From Cytophagales bacterium UBA2561 (GTDB taxonomy: Bacteria; Bacteroidota; Bacteroidia; Cytophagales; Thermoflexibacteraceae): a stretch of DNA of 64,000 nt. The position numbers were made by a program, and so were the translations under genes. Below the pieces are notes generated by a model that saw nothing but the letters and a program-made list of their open reading frames with translations, did no database searches and was not told the origin of the DNA. The stretch spans positions 1-64,000 of the forward strand of contig DDLX01000037.1 of the NCBI GenBank assembly GCA_002340355.1, read 5' to 3'. This document shows, in pieces, positions 9,128-17,799 of the stretch (position 1 is the stretch's first letter; each line of letters opens with the position of its first letter).

Positions 9128-10570
9128 TTAAATTCGAAATCCTAATACACAGATATCGTCTGTTTGTTTAGCATCAGAAGTTGTCATCCAATCTTCCAAA
9201 GTTGCTAAGAGAATGTGTTTCTGTTCTTCGAGTGGACGGGTATAGATTTCTAGTAATAATTGTCGAAAGTGTTTGACCATAAATTTTCGATTTTCAGTTC
9301 CACCAAACTGGTCTTGATATCCATCCGAAGCCAAATAAATTACTGTCGAAATATGAAGCTTAATTTGGTGAGTTTGGTATGTATGACTTTCCAATTTGCT
9401 TTGGCGACCACCGATAGAACGTCTATCTCCTTTAATTACATTCATTTTATGATTCTGAACATAAAAGATAGGATTCTTTGCCCCTGCAAACTGTAAGTTT
9501 TGATTTTTGGTATCTAAAATGACGAAACTAACATCCATTCCGTCACGACTTTGCGTTTTTCCTTGTTTTAAGCTCTGTCTAATTCGTATATCCCACATTT
9601 CAAGATATTTACCAGCTAATTCATTCGGGTATTGATTTGTAATTTCAGACAAAATCCGTGCGCCAAGCATTGACATCAATGCTCCCGGTACACCATGTCC
9701 TGTACAGTCCGCAACCGTAATAATCAACTTTTCATTGATTTTATCAAACCAATAGAAGTCACCACTCACCACATCGCGAGGCTTAAAAAGAACAAAACTT
9801 TCAGGCAAATAACGTTGGATATCCGTTTTTAAGGGCAATAAAGCTTGCTGAATACGTGCAGCATAATTTATAGAACTTTCTGTTTGAGTTTTCCAAGCCC
9901 GAATATTTTTATTTTGTTGATTTACAATCTCTAATGTAGTTTCTAGTTCTTCATGACTGATTTGAATTTGTTTGGTAATTAACTGTAGTTTGTAATGGGC
10001 TTTGTTTTCTTTTTCAACAAAATAAGTAACTAAAACAATAATTGTAGCCGAAACTACAGAAATATTAAGAACAAAAAACAAAGTAATCAAGTTATTATTT
10101 ACGGTAACAGCTTGAAAAGGAGCAACTACATCAATCCAAGCCGATATTAGAATCAACAATAAATAAAGCCATAACCAACGTTTGGCTAATTGAATATTTT
10201 GAAAAGAAATAGATGCTAAAAGTGGAATAATTGCCCAAATCATTACTGCACCAGATGGAATAAACCCTCCCAAAATCCATTGAAACAAAAACGGAAGTAG
10301 TACACTAATAAAAAGCTGAAAAACACGAGTTTGACGAAAATTTTTTAATCGTGAAAAAAGGACGAAATTAAAAATCGTTAAAATAGTATAACTATAAGGA
10401 ATCAAAGAAGGAAGATATAACTCATAAACAATACTTAATGTTCCCCAAACCAATCCACCAACTGCCATGAGATAGCCCATAGCACAAAGTGATTGTTTTT
10501 GGAGGATTACTTTGCCAGAGTCATGAGGTAAACACCCTATCGAAATGAATGTAGTCAGATAATCAATCAC
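9128..10570 (-). CDS. Membrane-anchored PP2C/SpoIIE-type serine phosphatase
   Basis: About six hydrophobic segments in residues 28-190 are followed by a coiled-coil linker (about 190-235) and a SpoIIE/RsbU phosphatase domain (about 250-480). The metal-binding aspartates are present in SGDFYWFD, ADCTGHGVPG, LASDGYQD and TDDICVLG, so it should be active, dephosphorylating serine phosphoproteins such as anti-anti-sigma factors. The start is GTG; the next ATG would cut into the conserved front region (LPHDSGKVILQKQ). No regulator is adjacent; the STAS-like protein at 44833 is a distant candidate partner. Confidence 0.85.
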   Translation of the reverse strand: MIDYLTTFISIGCLPHDSGKVILQKQSLCAMGYLMAVGGLVWGTLSIVYELYLPSLIPYSYTILTIFNFVLFSRLKNFRQTRVFQLFISVLLPFLFQWILGGFIPSGAVMIWAIIPLLASISFQNIQLAKRWLWLYLLLILISAWIDVVAPFQAVTVNNNLITLFFVLNISVVSATIIVLVTYFVEKENKAHYKLQLITKQIQISHEELETTLEIVNQQNKNIRAWKTQTESSINYAARIQQALLPLKTDIQRYLPESFVLFKPRDVVSGDFYWFDKINEKLIITVADCTGHGVPGALMSMLGARILSEITNQYPNELAGKYLEMWDIRIRQSLKQGKTQSRDGMDVSFVILDTKNQNLQFAGAKNPIFYVQNHKMNVIKGDRRSIGGRQSKLESHTYQTHQIKLHISTVIYLASDGYQDQFGGTENRKFMVKHFRQLLLEIYTRPLEEQKHILLATLEDWMTTSDAKQTDDICVLGFRI

Positions 10571-10781
10571 AAATATTCACTATAACTGTACTAACTAAGA
10601 CGCATATTGTGCAAGATAAGTTCCCTAAATTATAGTGCCAAATCAGAAACAAGAATTCTCAAGACAATAAGTATCAGTCTTTTCCGACTATAAATTCCAA
10701 TAAGTTAGACTTTATCAAATAGATCTTTTTGTAGTACAAAAATGATAAAATTTTTAAACTTATATAGAATAACAGGAACGG

Positions 10782-11582
10782 TTATTTCCTGATAAAACGG
10801 TATAAATCGAGTATAAATTTGGGAGTTCGGTTATAAATCTTTTGTTTTAGGGTAGCTTTTCGAGTAAAGATCGTTTGTTTTTGAGGATGCCATGCACCGT
10901 GTTCTAAAACAGGATTAATCTTCTGGGCAAGAGCTTCAAAATTTTTAGGTCGCCCATGTAATATTTTGACATTTTTAGGAGGCAATGTAACAAAGTGTGG
11001 TGTCCGAAAATTATAAATTGGCAGAAGCACATATATCTTTATAGGATTAAATAATAGGGCATCCATAAAAGCAGGCTGGTCATGTGGATAATCCTTAAAT
11101 TTTAGCTGATACATCTTTAGCCAATCTTCAAAAAGCTTTTCTATTTTCGCCGTTTTATTATATACAATTACTCCTGTATTATACGGATAATAACCTTCTA
11201 AATATTGATTATTAACCTTTACTACGGAAACATCTGAAGGAGCATGACAGATTAGTAGATCATAATAATTCAATAATCGAAATAGTTCCTCACAAGAAGC
11301 ACAAAAATAAGTATCAGTATCAACAAAAAAAGTTTGTTGATAAGGTGAGTTTTGAAGAGCTAAAACTTTATATAGAATTCCACTCTTCCATTCTTCAGGA
11401 TTAGGATTATCCAGCTGAACAATCTTAATCATATCAAATTCAGGGAGTTCAATTGGCTCATCTGTGACTAAAGTAGCATGAACGGACTTGGTAACTTTTC
11501 GTAAACTTCGCAAAGAAGTGAGAGCTTCTTCAATATACTTTTCACCTGTTGCAACATATAAATAACCTCTCTGGATATCCAT
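10782..11582 (-). CDS. Glycosyltransferase-like protein (GT-A fold)
   Basis: A 266-residue cytoplasmic protein. The N-terminal RGYLYVATGEKYIEEA and the metal-binding DxD in FVDTDTYF (about residue 90) fit a nucleotide-sugar transferase of the GT-A fold; YNTGVIVYNKT (about 131-141) and HDQPAFMDALL (about 163-173) are typical acceptor-side motifs. Donor and acceptor are unknown. It starts 37 bp after the end of the Lon-N domain gene and may share its transcript. Confidence 0.78.
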   Translation of the reverse strand: MDIQRGYLYVATGEKYIEEALTSLRSLRKVTKSVHATLVTDEPIELPEFDMIKIVQLDNPNPEEWKSGILYKVLALQNSPYQQTFFVDTDTYFCASCEELFRLLNYYDLLICHAPSDVSVVKVNNQYLEGYYPYNTGVIVYNKTAKIEKLFEDWLKMYQLKFKDYPHDQPAFMDALLFNPIKIYVLLPIYNFRTPHFVTLPPKNVKILHGRPKNFEALAQKINPVLEHGAWHPQKQTIFTRKATLKQKIYNRTPKFILDLYRFIRK

Positions 11583-11619
11583 AAAAAATCATTTTGGAAA
11601 GCAATGAAACTAAACGAAT

Positions 11620-12246
11620 TTAAAAATTCAATGGTGGTTTAAAATTCCGAAAATGTCCATTCATACGAATACGTTCTTTGGTTCGTTCCATTTCTCGAAC
11701 GACAGGAATTGATTTTTTTAAGTGCTGAACGAGATAATCTAAGCGTTGACTTTCAGTAAGTAAGATTAAAAGTTCCAGCTCTTGTTCTTGTGAAAGTCCA
11801 ATTTGATGCCCCAAACGATACGAAAGAAAATCCTCTTCAACTTCTATTTTTATTTCCAATCCTAAAATTCCATATAACTCAAAGACTTTTTCCTTCACCT
11901 CAAGACGCTGTCCAACAAAAGTATCGTCAATTGTTTCCAGAAAAGTTACTTGTCCACCTGCATGTAATTTATCAGGCATTGGATTACTAAAACTATCAAT
12001 TCGGAAAATACGTTCAGCTAGTATCCGAATATCCATTCGATTATCAGGATATTTTTTCACGATTTCTATAATTCGCATCTCTGTTCCATATCCTTGCACT
12101 TTTTTATTGAAAAATGCAGGGATACCAAAGGTACGATCATGCCGAGTACAATCTTCTACAAGTTGTTGATAACGAGGCTCAAATACATGTAAGTTGAGAT
12201 TCTCGTTAGGAAAAACAACCGTTTTTAAGGGAAATAAAGGCAACAT
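11620..12246 (-). CDS. Lon N-terminal substrate-binding domain protein
   Basis: A stand-alone LON-N (PUA-like) domain with no ATPase or protease part. The start LPLFPLKTVVFPNENLNLHVFEPRY carries the LFPL, P and HVFEPRY landmarks of the family; the remaining residues to about 190 complete the domain. 208 residues is the usual length of these stand-alone proteins. Their biochemical role is not settled. The ATG at 12246 begins directly at the conserved strand. Confidence 0.9.
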   Translation of the reverse strand: MLPLFPLKTVVFPNENLNLHVFEPRYQQLVEDCTRHDRTFGIPAFFNKKVQGYGTEMRIIEIVKKYPDNRMDIRILAERIFRIDSFSNPMPDKLHAGGQVTFLETIDDTFVGQRLEVKEKVFELYGILGLEIKIEVEEDFLSYRLGHQIGLSQEQELELLILLTESQRLDYLVQHLKKSIPVVREMERTKERIRMNGHFRNFKPPLNF

Positions 12247-12405
12247 AAACTCGATGTTATGAAGTTTTTAGCAAGATGTAATTTATTTCTGAAAAAACTG
12301 CTTTTCAAAACAAAAGTTTTCAAAAAATCATCACATCTTAAACTATCATAAATACCTTATTGATTCATTAAATCGTCTTAGATGAACTTTCATTCACAGA
12401 TATTG

Positions 12406-12421
12406 TTCTTTCATGAAAGAA
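12406..12421. promoter_or_regulatory. 16-bp perfect palindrome in a divergent promoter region
   Basis: TTCTTTCATGAAAGAA is a perfect palindrome placed between the divergent Lon-N gene (start 12246) and the methyltransferase gene (start 12547), 74 bp upstream of the -33 element of the latter. It could be an operator for either gene; no regulator is known. Confidence 0.35.
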
Positions 12422-12494
12422 GAGGGAGAAATTCACCAACCTAAAGTTTTCTCTAAAAAATTCCAAATTTAACAGATGAATTTCAATCCAAAGA

Positions 12495-12525
12495 TTTGAA
12501 TTCTGTTAAAACCCCTGTATTTTTG
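12495..12525 (+). promoter_or_regulatory. Bacteroidota-type promoter for the methyltransferase operon
   Basis: TTTG (12495-12498), 19 bp, then TATTTTTG (12518-12525) matches the TTTG-N19-TAnnTTTG pattern exactly. Transcription would begin near 12532, which rules out the in-frame TTG at 12496 and supports ATG 12547. Confidence 0.75.
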
Positions 12526-12546
12526 CGCCCGAAAATAGCACCATAC

Positions 12547-13446
12547 ATGAAGACCATTCAAATCTCTGCTTGCCCAATTTGTAAAAATACAGCTCTTCAA
12601 CCTCAGTTAAAGTGCCAAGACTATACTGTAAGTCAAGAAGTTTTTCAGATTGTTTATTGTCCAAATTGCGAAACAGGCATCACACAAAATATGCCAAGTC
12701 TCGAAGCCATTGGTAAATATTACCAATCTGAAAATTATATTTCGCATAGTGACACCAAAAAAGGATTCATGAATCAACTGTATCATTTGGTGCGTCAATA
12801 TATGCTTCGGCAAAAACTTCAGCTCGTTCAAAAATATAGTGTCAAACAAAACGGTAAATTGGCTGATATTGGTTGTGGAACAGGTTACTTTCCTAACATT
12901 ATGCAAACTAATGGTTGGCAAACCTATAATGCTGATGCTGATGAGAATGCTCGAAAATTTGGACAAGAACATTTTCATTTAGAAGTTAATACACCTTCTG
13001 AATTATTCGGCAAAATTTCTGATAATGAATTAGATGTTGTTACAATGTGGCACGTTTTAGAACACGTCCATGACCTTGAAAATTACCTGACTCAAATCTA
13101 TCGAATGCTTGCATCTAATGGTATTTTGGTACTGGCTCTGCCCAACCATACCTCCTATGATGCCCAGTATTATGGAGATTCATGGGCAGCTTGGGATGTT
13201 CCCCGTCATCTATGGCACTTTTCACCCAAATCTATTGACGTTTTAGCACAACGATTTAATCTTCGGCTCATTGCTTCTAAGATGATGCCTTTTGATTCTT
13301 TTTATGTGGCTTTACTTAGTGAACAATATCGTCAAAACCAGTGGGCATGGTTTTCAGGATTATTTCGAGGCAAACTATCATTTCTAAATGGTTTACGAGA
13401 TGCTCAACGTGCTTCCTCTGTTATTTATGTATTGAAAAAATTCTAA
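12547..13446 (+). CDS. SAM-dependent methyltransferase with N-terminal zinc ribbon
   Basis: Residues 1-50 hold two Cys pairs (CPIC and CPNC) forming a small zinc ribbon. A class I methyltransferase follows: glycine-rich SAM site ADIGCGTGYFP (about 104-114), motif VVTMWHVLEHVHD (about 165-177) and LALPNH (about 198-203). This zinc ribbon plus methyltransferase design is frequent among enzymes acting on glycans or lipid-linked precursors; the substrate here is unknown. The promoter position fixes the ATG at 12547 (299 aa). Confidence 0.85.
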   Translation: MKTIQISACPICKNTALQPQLKCQDYTVSQEVFQIVYCPNCETGITQNMPSLEAIGKYYQSENYISHSDTKKGFMNQLYHLVRQYMLRQKLQLVQKYSVKQNGKLADIGCGTGYFPNIMQTNGWQTYNADADENARKFGQEHFHLEVNTPSELFGKISDNELDVVTMWHVLEHVHDLENYLTQIYRMLASNGILVLALPNHTSYDAQYYGDSWAAWDVPRHLWHFSPKSIDVLAQRFNLRLIASKMMPFDSFYVALLSEQYRQNQWAWFSGLFRGKLSFLNGLRDAQRASSVIYVLKKF

Positions 13447-13512
13447 AATAGAATATTGAGTTTTATGCTCTTCATCATCGAAAGGACACATTTTACAAAA
13501 AGCTGACTTATA

Positions 13513-14529
13513 ATGAATTATTTTAAAAAAATCAAAGTTTATCGACCTTACTTATTATTTTTAGGGGCTGGGTTTATATTCACTCCCTTGTTATCTTCCT
13601 GTCATCATACCGAATTTTCAGCAGTTAATGCCAGTGAAGCTATTCAAGAAATTCCTACTGCCCCCAAAGAAATCGGCATCAATATTTTTGCTTCGCGACA
13701 AATTCGTATAGACGGAAATTTTGATATTAAGAAGGCACTAATCCACTTATTCCCAGGGAATTCAGTCAAATTAGAAACTTCTACAACCTCTATACAAGTA
13801 GTGAATTGGCGTTGTAGTAACTGTAAGCCCCGACATTTTGAAGGAATGTCTTCTCCTGAAGATGAAATTTTTCCTGCTCATGAAGGAATGATCACCCGTT
13901 TTCGAGATAAACTTGAGTTTGAACAAAATGGAAAATCATATACTTTGTTAACCCTTACTTCGGGCTATTATACTCCTAATCAAGCATTAATGGGACGAAT
14001 GTCTTGCAGTTTCTTAGGACTGGCTTTATTTGAAAAATCAGGAAATGGCTGGGATTTGAAAACATTTAATCCAGCTATTGTTTGTTTGGGAAATTTTTTT
14101 AATACACCATCTCCAACATTACAAAAAGTTGGTAAAAACAACGCTTTTGCCTTCGATTATTACATTGGTGGAAAAGATACTCCTAAAACTTGTGACCGTC
14201 TTTTAGTCGGTCTAATTAAAGGTGAATTTCAACCATTGTATCAACAAGATTTCTTTAAACGGCAAGATGGAGAGTTATCAAATTGGGATGCTAAAATCAT
14301 TGTCCAAAATGATTCTAATCAGTTCGCTAACTTAGAAGTAGTTACAACTGGTAAAATCTCAAAAGTTGATTTAGATGAATGGGATATCGAATACTTACCA
14401 AAAGCTTTGCAGGACAAATTACAAATTCGTGATGATTTTCGGTTTGAACTTCATCAATATCTACAATTTGAGAAAAAAAAGTATCAAATTAAATCCGATA
14501 CGTTGATAATTACAGAAGTCGAAAATTAA
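13513..14529 (+). CDS. Lipoprotein of unknown function
   Basis: Signal peptide with lipobox LSSC near residue 30, then a soluble domain of about 300 residues. A CxxC pair (WRCSNCKP, near residues 98-105) may bind metal or form a disulfide. Otherwise no recognised family. It lies 66 bp after the methyltransferase gene and 15 bp before rsmE on the same strand, so is very likely cotranscribed with both. Confidence 0.65.
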   Translation: MNYFKKIKVYRPYLLFLGAGFIFTPLLSSCHHTEFSAVNASEAIQEIPTAPKEIGINIFASRQIRIDGNFDIKKALIHLFPGNSVKLETSTTSIQVVNWRCSNCKPRHFEGMSSPEDEIFPAHEGMITRFRDKLEFEQNGKSYTLLTLTSGYYTPNQALMGRMSCSFLGLALFEKSGNGWDLKTFNPAIVCLGNFFNTPSPTLQKVGKNNAFAFDYYIGGKDTPKTCDRLLVGLIKGEFQPLYQQDFFKRQDGELSNWDAKIIVQNDSNQFANLEVVTTGKISKVDLDEWDIEYLPKALQDKLQIRDDFRFELHQYLQFEKKKYQIKSDTLIITEVEN

Positions 14530-14544
14530 AATAAGTAAAATTGA

Positions 14545-15255
14545 ATGAGTGATTTTCTTTTTTATATCAGTCAAATCCCTAAAAATCAAATATTTGATTT
14601 ATCAGATGATGAAGCAGGACATTTGAGAGTTATACGCCCAAGAATTAAGCAAACCATTCGTTTAACTGATGGTCAGGGAAATTTATTGACCGCTAAAATT
14701 ACGAAGATTACAAAACGAAAAATTACCATTGAGCAAATAGGAATTAAATTTATTGAAAAACCTCCAAAACCTTACATTCATTTGGCTCTTGCGCCTACCA
14801 AAAATCTTGACCGTCTTGAGTGGCTTATCGAGAAATGTACCGAGATTGGATTTAATCGATTAACTTTTTTATTCACTCAATACACCGAACGAAAACACCT
14901 CAAAACTGACCGCCTTCGAAGAAAAGTCATTTCTGCCCTAAAACAATCCAAACAAGTTTGGTTACCACAAGTTGATGATCTAACTGATTTTTCTGAATTT
15001 CTAGCTTCCACGGAGGCAGAACAAAAGTTTATCGCATATGTCGATACAAAAAATCCAACTCATTTGATACAAGTTGTCCAACCCCAAAAGACATATTGTT
15101 TACTCATTGGACCTGAAGGGGATTTTTCTCCATCAGAGTTAGAAGAAGCATTAGAAGCTGGTTTTCAAAAAGTTAGTTTAGGAAAAAATCGTTTACGAAC
15201 GGAAACAGCAGGAATAGTTGGGTGTCATATTTTGAACTTGGCAAATTTGATGTAA
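14545..15255 (+). CDS. rsmE: 16S rRNA (uracil1498-N3)-methyltransferase
   Basis: Methylates U1498 of 16S rRNA. The PUA-like front (HLRVIRPRIKQTIRLTDG, about 27-44) and the SPOUT catalytic domain with LAPTKNLDRLEWLIEKCTE, IGPEGDFS (about 190-197) and GKNRLRTETAGI (about 213-224) are all present. 236 residues is normal. Third gene of a short plus-strand operon and directly upstream of the SRP RNA gene. Confidence 0.95.
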   Translation: MSDFLFYISQIPKNQIFDLSDDEAGHLRVIRPRIKQTIRLTDGQGNLLTAKITKITKRKITIEQIGIKFIEKPPKPYIHLALAPTKNLDRLEWLIEKCTEIGFNRLTFLFTQYTERKHLKTDRLRRKVISALKQSKQVWLPQVDDLTDFSEFLASTEAEQKFIAYVDTKNPTHLIQVVQPQKTYCLLIGPEGDFSPSELEEALEAGFQKVSLGKNRLRTETAGIVGCHILNLANLM

Positions 15256-15284
15256 AAAAATTATAAAAAAATAAGGTGTAAACC

Positions 15285-15314
15285 TTGTTTTATTGCCTAA
15301 AATATCTACCTTTG
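15285..15314 (+). promoter_or_regulatory. Promoter of the SRP RNA gene
   Basis: TTG (15285-15287), 19 bp, TACCTTTG (15307-15314): an exact match to the Bacteroidota housekeeping promoter pattern, giving a start near 15320, at the SRP RNA 5' end. Confidence 0.8.
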
Positions 15315-15319
15315 CAGTC

Positions 15320-15404
15320 GCATCGGTGATACGATCTCCTTTTGAATCCCCCAGGGGCGGAAGTCAGCAAGGGTAGAAAGTTGCAGACGTAGTCATCGGT
15401 GTTT
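15320..15404 (+). ncRNA. ffs: Signal recognition particle RNA (small bacterial type)
   Basis: The apical domain of 4.5S RNA is clear: the CCCCCAGG / GGCGGAAG and CAGCAAGGG segments (15348-15373) that bind Ffh. The ends pair with each other: CATCGGTG at 15321-15328 with CATCGGTG at 15394-15401, eight pairs including two G-U wobbles. A run of eight T (15402-15409) terminates the RNA. It guides inner-membrane proteins with Ffh and FtsY. The T-run overlaps the stop codon of convergent rsmB. Exact ends are estimates. Confidence 0.9.
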
Positions 15405-15407
15405 TTT

Positions 15408-16631
15408 TTATGCCGATTTTTTCCGTAATCGTGCCATATAAAATCCATCAAATCCACTCTCAGCAGGTAAAATAGTTCGTTCCTCCTCTAATTCAAATCC
15501 TGAGTTTTTTTGTAGAAATGCTTCAATTTGTCCTTGATTTTCAGTAGGTAAAATACTGCACGTAGCATAAACTAACTTCCCTCCTACCCTCAAAAGCGAG
15601 GCATAATTTTGTAAAATAAATTGCTGTTTTTCTTGTACTTTTTTAATAAAACGAGGGGTTAGTTTCCATTTCGCATCAGGATTTCTTCGCAAAACGCCCA
15701 AACCAGAACAGGGTACATCTAACAATAGACGATCAGCCGTATTTTTATGACTATGAAGAAGTTGGAGCGATTTTAGGCGATAAATTTGAAGATTGGTTAC
15801 TCCTGCTCGTTGCGCTCTTTTTTGGAGTTGTTTAAGTTTGTATCGTTCGGGGTCAAAAGCAATTAAATTCCCTGTATTTTTGAGCAATGTTGCTAGGTGT
15901 AAAGTTTTGCCACCCGCTCCCGCACAAGCATCAATAACTTTTTGGTTTTCGAATATTTCTAAAAATTCAGCTACTTGCTGAGACGAAGCATCTTGTATTT
16001 CGAAGAATCCCTTTTTAAAGGCTTCGTTTGTTCGAAGGTTTTTCCTTTTTTTCAAAACTAATGCCGTTGAAACATCATGAATTGGTTCAATCTCAATATT
16101 TTGAGAAGTAAACAATTTTTGTAATTCTTCTCGACTGATTTTAAGGGTATTAGCCCTCAAAACTACGGAAGCAGGTCGATTCAAAGCCTGTAGCTCTTTT
16201 GTCCAATTTTCACCAAGTTGCTCAATTCCCAACTCATCTAACCAATCGGGAATTGATTCTTTAATCGCACGAGGTATTTGGAGTTGAGCTCGTTGTTGAA
16301 TTTGCTCAAAATTAACTCCTGAAAAAATGTTCCATTCAGGCAGTTTTCCATATTTTTGAAAGAACCAACAAGTTAAAATATTTTTTATATCTTCCTGACA
16401 TTCAATTTTTTGTTTATCAATTAAAAATAATAAAAGACGTTTCCAACGAACTACTTCATAGGTACTTTCGGCAATAAAATGGCGATCTCTTGCTCCCCAT
16501 TTTTTGTTAGATTTTAAGGTAGCTTCAACCACTTTGTCGGCATATTTTCCATTTAAGAAAATTTCAGTGAGACCCTCTTGGGTCGCCAAACAAAGATTTC
16601 TGTGTAATCGAACAGATTTAGATTTTTGCAT
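15408..16631 (-). CDS. rsmB: 16S rRNA cytosine-C5 methyltransferase, RsmB/NOL1/NOP2/Sun family
   Basis: A NusB-like helical front (about 1-150) precedes a Rossmann methyltransferase domain: SAM site DACAGAGGKT (about 232-241), acid FDPERYK, and the two catalytic cysteines in VPCSGLG (about 303) and YATCSI (about 358). This fits m5C967 methylation of 16S rRNA, although closely related Bacteroidota paralogs can differ in target base. ATG 16631 is preferred to a TTG nine bases upstream. Its stop codon lies inside the T-run that ends the SRP RNA gene. Confidence 0.88.
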   Translation of the reverse strand: MQKSKSVRLHRNLCLATQEGLTEIFLNGKYADKVVEATLKSNKKWGARDRHFIAESTYEVVRWKRLLLFLIDKQKIECQEDIKNILTCWFFQKYGKLPEWNIFSGVNFEQIQQRAQLQIPRAIKESIPDWLDELGIEQLGENWTKELQALNRPASVVLRANTLKISREELQKLFTSQNIEIEPIHDVSTALVLKKRKNLRTNEAFKKGFFEIQDASSQQVAEFLEIFENQKVIDACAGAGGKTLHLATLLKNTGNLIAFDPERYKLKQLQKRAQRAGVTNLQIYRLKSLQLLHSHKNTADRLLLDVPCSGLGVLRRNPDAKWKLTPRFIKKVQEKQQFILQNYASLLRVGGKLVYATCSILPTENQGQIEAFLQKNSGFELEEERTILPAESGFDGFYMARLRKKSA

Positions 16632-16746
16632 GAAAATCAAGGAAAATCAATCAAGTTTTTGTAAGATTTGCTCAAATTAAACCATATCCTTCGAAGGGTT
16701 GTTTTTTTATCAAAAATTATTCGTTGGAAAGCTCAAATTTTACTGT

Positions 16747-17311
16747 ATGAATCTTCAAGAAAATTATCACAAAATAAAGACAGAAATATAACAATTAGCT
16801 TAGAAAAATGCTCGTTTGATTGCTTTTAGTAAAACCAAACCTATATAAGCCTACGATTTCAGAGTACGTATTTTTGGTAAAAATAAAGTCAAATATATGG
16901 TTCTCTTTGCAGATTTGATTTATGTGGTTTGCAATTTTTATCTCCTCAAAGGGATTAATAAACAAGTCTTAAATTGTTTGCTCCAAATTCACATTCCTGA
17001 AGAAACAACTAAGCCAGAAACAGAATTACTGGATTTATTGAAGTCTGAAGAGTTAGAAAAGTTAAAAAATATGCAAATTTTAGGTTTGATAGGAATGGCA
17101 ACAAATACCTCAGATACAGACCAAGTTTAGAAAGAATTTCGAGGTTTGAAAAAATTATTTGGATACATTAAAAGTAATTTTTCAAATACACCAAATTTGC
17201 ATTTTGCGGAGCTTATCAATGGGAATGAGCAATGATTTTCCGATTGCTTTGGAAGAGGGCAGTACATTGATTAGGGTCGGAAGTAAAATTTTTGGCGCAC
17301 GACAGTACAAA
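16747..17311 (+). pseudogene. Decayed yggS (PLP-binding protein) gene
   Basis: Reading one frame from ATG 16747 gives recognisable YggS/PLPBP segments broken by stops: MNLQENYHKIKTEI-stop-QLA-stop-KNARLIAFSKTKPI-stop-AYDFRVRIFG, then NKVKYM, LLKGINKQ, LLQIHI, a long stretch ending GLIGMATNTSD and QV-stop-KEFRGLKKLF, AEL. One base is then gained near 17210 and the frame changes to SMGMSNDFPIALEEGST and IRVGSKIFG. About 120 bp are missing between IFG and NKVKY compared with the usual 220-230 residues, including the PLP-lysine surroundings being altered (SKTKP is kept). Four nonsense codons, one deletion and one frameshift leave no function. Confidence 0.88.
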
Positions 17312-17319
17312 GCTGTTTT

Positions 17320-17799
17320 TTACTGCATTTCCACTTTTTCAATGGTTTGAGTGGTCGAATAACCTTCTACGAAATCAATTGTTTCGACTACTCCACCGTT
17401 AGCCATTACCTCTTTTGCCCCTACAATATTCTCAATTGAGTAGTCACTTCCTTTGACTAAAACATCTGGTAATAAAGTAGTTATTAATTTTAAAGGGGTA
17501 TCTTCTTCAAAAATCACGATAGCATCTGTAAATTGCAAAGCAGCTAATAATCTGGCTCTCGCATACTCAGGATTAATAGGACGACTCTCACCTTTGAGTC
17601 GTTTCACAGAGGCATCCGAATTTAACCCAACAATCAAGCGAGTTCCTTTCTGACGTGCCTTTTCCAAATAATCAATATGCCCTAAATGCAAAATATCAAA
17701 ACAACCGTTCGTAAACACTACTTTTTCATCTTCTTCCTTCCATTTTTGAGAATAAGATTGAAGTTCTTCAAGCGTTCGAATTTTGTGTTTGGTGTTCAT
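17320..17799 (-). CDS. rfaE2: D-glycero-beta-D-manno-heptose 1-phosphate adenylyltransferase
   Basis: Nucleotidyltransferase making ADP-heptose for lipopolysaccharide core, corresponding to the second domain of HldE. FTNGCFDILHLGHIDYL (about 26-42) contains the HxGH site, RLKGESRPI (about 65-73) and VKGSDYSIENIVGA (about 117-130) are family markers. 159 residues: kinase domain absent, as in bacteria with separate genes. The ATG at 17799 is favoured; one at 17811 is possible. It overlaps the end of the upstream membrane-protein gene by 32 bp, pointing to translational coupling. Confidence 0.9.
   Translation of the reverse strand: MNTKHKIRTLEELQSYSQKWKEEDEKVVFTNGCFDILHLGHIDYLEKARQKGTRLIVGLNSDASVKRLKGESRPINPEYARARLLAALQFTDAIVIFEEDTPLKLITTLLPDVLVKGSDYSIENIVGAKEVMANGGVVETIDFVEGYSTTQTIEKVEMQ

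Noticed and set aside
7636..17311. Possible recoding of TAG as a sense codon, since several broken frames contain TAG
   Set aside because: The yggS remnant also holds TAA stops, a deletion and a frameshift, and intact genes here end in all three stop codons. Ordinary decay is sufficient.
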